From: an uncultured Coprococcus sp.
GTDB taxonomy: Bacteria; Bacillota; Clostridia; Lachnospirales; Lachnospiraceae
Direction of reading: 5' to 3'
NCBI GenBank assembly: GCA_934247115.1
Contig: CAKQIY010000014.1
Span: forward strand, 1-62,024
DNA length: 62,024 nucleotides
The notes under the pieces are model-generated. The model was not told the DNA's origin, ran no database searches, and saw nothing but the letters and a program-made list of their open reading frames with translations. Made by a program: the position numbers and the translations under genes. Positions 61,068 through 62,024 of the stretch are shown in pieces (the first letter of the stretch is position 1; each line of letters opens with the position of its first letter).

Positions 61068-61631
61068 TTACATTTTCTGTATCTTACTTGCTCTTTCTCT
61101 CTCTTCTTTTGCCTTAGCCTTGGCTGCAGCCTTCTGTTCTTTGCTGAGTTTTGTCTCGGTCACATCCTTTTCGTACATATCCTGGTATTTTCTCTGCTTT
61201 GCTCTAAGCTTCTCGCCAAATGTCTTCTTACCAGGCTTTTCTACAACCTTGCCTCTGACGTTCTTGACGCTGATTATGTAGATTCCGCTGACCATAGCCT
61301 TTACTTCGCCGCGTACAGGCATCTGATCATATATACCATCATCACAGATGAGGTTCATGATCTGAGGTCCTATCTTAGCTTTTACGATCGGCATCTTAGC
61401 CTTCTGATAACGCTTTGGAGTCTGTTCCATAACTATCTTAGGCAATCCTGCATCCTTCATAGGAAGCATCTTCTTGTCGATGACAAGCATCGTTACAGGC
61501 TGTGCCTGTTCCTTCATCATTTCCTTCTGTGCTGACTGCTTTTTCTGCATCTTGTTGCCGACTATATACAGTGCAACAAATATGCCGATAACGATAACCA
61601 GTATGATTATCAACCATATCCACCATGCCAT
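61068..61631 (-). CDS. Membrane-anchored basic protein of unknown function
   Basis: 187 residues; AGGAGG precedes the ATG. One N-terminal membrane helix (about 4-24), a small beta-rich core (VTMLVIDKKMLPMKDAGLPKIV, MPVRGEVKAMVSGIYIISVKNVRG) and a Lys/Glu/Ala-rich coiled tail (LSKEQKAAAKAKAKEERERASK). No family that I can name. It stands between plsC (48 bases) and the CPBP protease (23 bases) on the same strand, so it may work at the membrane with phospholipid synthesis. Confidence 0.8.
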   Translation of the reverse strand: MAWWIWLIIILVIVIGIFVALYIVGNKMQKKQSAQKEMMKEQAQPVTMLVIDKKMLPMKDAGLPKIVMEQTPKRYQKAKMPIVKAKIGPQIMNLICDDGIYDQMPVRGEVKAMVSGIYIISVKNVRGKVVEKPGKKTFGEKLRAKQRKYQDMYEKDVTETKLSKEQKAAAKAKAKEERERASKIQKM

Positions 61632-61679
61632 GTTAAGTTCCTCCTGAAAATATTGTGTCGTCAGACTATTATATCCTTA

Positions 61680-62024
61680 TCACTTTTTGGTTGCAAGTGG
61701 AAGATTCTTAACCCTTGCTTCCTGAATGAGCCCTGGAATGGTTTCAAGAACCTCCTTGCGCTCCTTTGGTTTCATTCCGTTTATGTCTATAGGGTCAAGA
61801 AATTCTATGACCACCTTGTGACTTCTGATAAAGTTGTGCTTGTTGGCCTCCATGATATTGTCTGTTCCGCATATGGATACAGGCACGATAGGACATCCGG
61901 CCTTCTGCGCGATCTTGTATGCTCCGTCCTTGAAAGGAAGAAGTTCTTCGCCGTCATTTCTGTGTCCTTCAGGAAATACCATCATGGAATGCCCGGATTT
62001 TACGATATCAGCCGACTGCATGAT
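61680..62024 (-). CDS. plsC: 1-acyl-sn-glycerol-3-phosphate acyltransferase, 3' part only
   Basis: The frame runs off the right edge of the window, so only the last 115 or so residues are seen. FPEGHRND matches the glycerophosphate-binding block III (FPEGTRS) of PlsC, followed by FKDGAYKIAQKAGCPIVPV (block IV). It transfers the second acyl chain to lysophosphatidate in phospholipid synthesis at the membrane. The catalytic HX4D block is outside the window. First visible gene of the minus-strand operon. Confidence 0.9.
   Translation of the reverse strand: MMQSADIVKSGHSMMVFPEGHRNDGEELLPFKDGAYKIAQKAGCPIVPVSICGTDNIMEANKHNFIRSHKVVIEFLDPIDINGMKPKERKEVLETIPGLIQEARVKNLPLATKK

Noticed and set aside
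1..62024. tRNA, rRNA, prophage or plasmid origin
   Set aside because: No tRNA-like cloverleaf outside the T-box, no rRNA sequence and no replication, integrase or phage structural gene was found by reading; very divergent small RNAs could be missed.

Overview
The window looks like a chromosomal segment of a Firmicute of class Clostridia, most likely a gut or rumen Lachnospiraceae (Coprococcus-like is my guess; the genus cannot be fixed by eye). The reasons are the strong GGAGG-type ribosome binding sites, a T-box leader in front of ileS, SpoIID/SpoIIQ/GerA-type sporulation genes, DUF624, DUF5685 and DUF4358 proteins, phosphorolytic sugar enzymes, and large Fn3-ended surface proteins. No rRNA, tRNA, CRISPR array, phage or insertion sequence is visible.

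Layout. 1-2.2 kb: a Q-rich repeat membrane protein and an AraC regulator. 2.3-9.9 kb: an alpha-galactoside locus (DUF624 protein on the minus strand; lipoprotein binding protein, two permeases, an anchored unknown protein and a GH36 alpha-galactosidase on the plus strand) with probable AraC direct-repeat operators in the shared upstream region. 10-12.6 kb: a MATE exporter divergent from a second AraC regulator. 12.8-20.3 kb: a second Q-rich repeat protein and a 2028-residue secreted surface protein. 20.3-23.9 kb: T-box leader and ileS. 24-29.7 kb: an accessory stretch with an AAA/PD-(D/E)XK protein overlapping a metallophosphoesterase, a small acidic protein, a Thr-rich surface protein, a candidate small RNA and an Rpn-family nuclease behind a structured leader. 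29.9-31.7 kb: an AGCS amino-acid/sodium symporter with an unusual inserted domain. 32-35.9 kb: a four-gene cluster of an Hsp70 paralogue, a zinc-ribbon membrane protein, a DUF5685 protein and a J-domain protein. 36.4-38.8 kb: glycogen phosphorylase.

39-62 kb: a small membrane protein, a secreted GH5 endoglucanase, a cold-shock protein, spoIID-spoIIQ, GH94 cellobiose phosphorylase, a TM-anchored protein, an InlB-repeat surface protein, an aldose epimerase, an SGNH/DUF4358 pair, a flavin reductase-ispE-gntR run, a germination receptor operon in which the B and C subunits are fused, a shortened SpoIIR-like protein, a ddl-DUF1934-methyltransferase operon, and a minus-strand operon of plsC (cut by the window end), an unknown membrane protein and a CPBP protease.

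Together the genes describe a saccharolytic anaerobe that imports alpha-galactosides, cuts beta-glucans outside the cell and phosphorolyses cellobiose and glycogen inside. The sporulation genes deserve most attention: SpoIID lacks its catalytic glutamate, the SpoIIQ M23 domain lacks its metal ligands, SpoIIR lacks its conserved tail, and GerB/GerC are one reading frame. The other strong leads are the Hsp70/J/DUF5685 cluster, the Rpn leader with two competing pairings that involve its ribosome binding site, and a candidate terminated small RNA just upstream of it.
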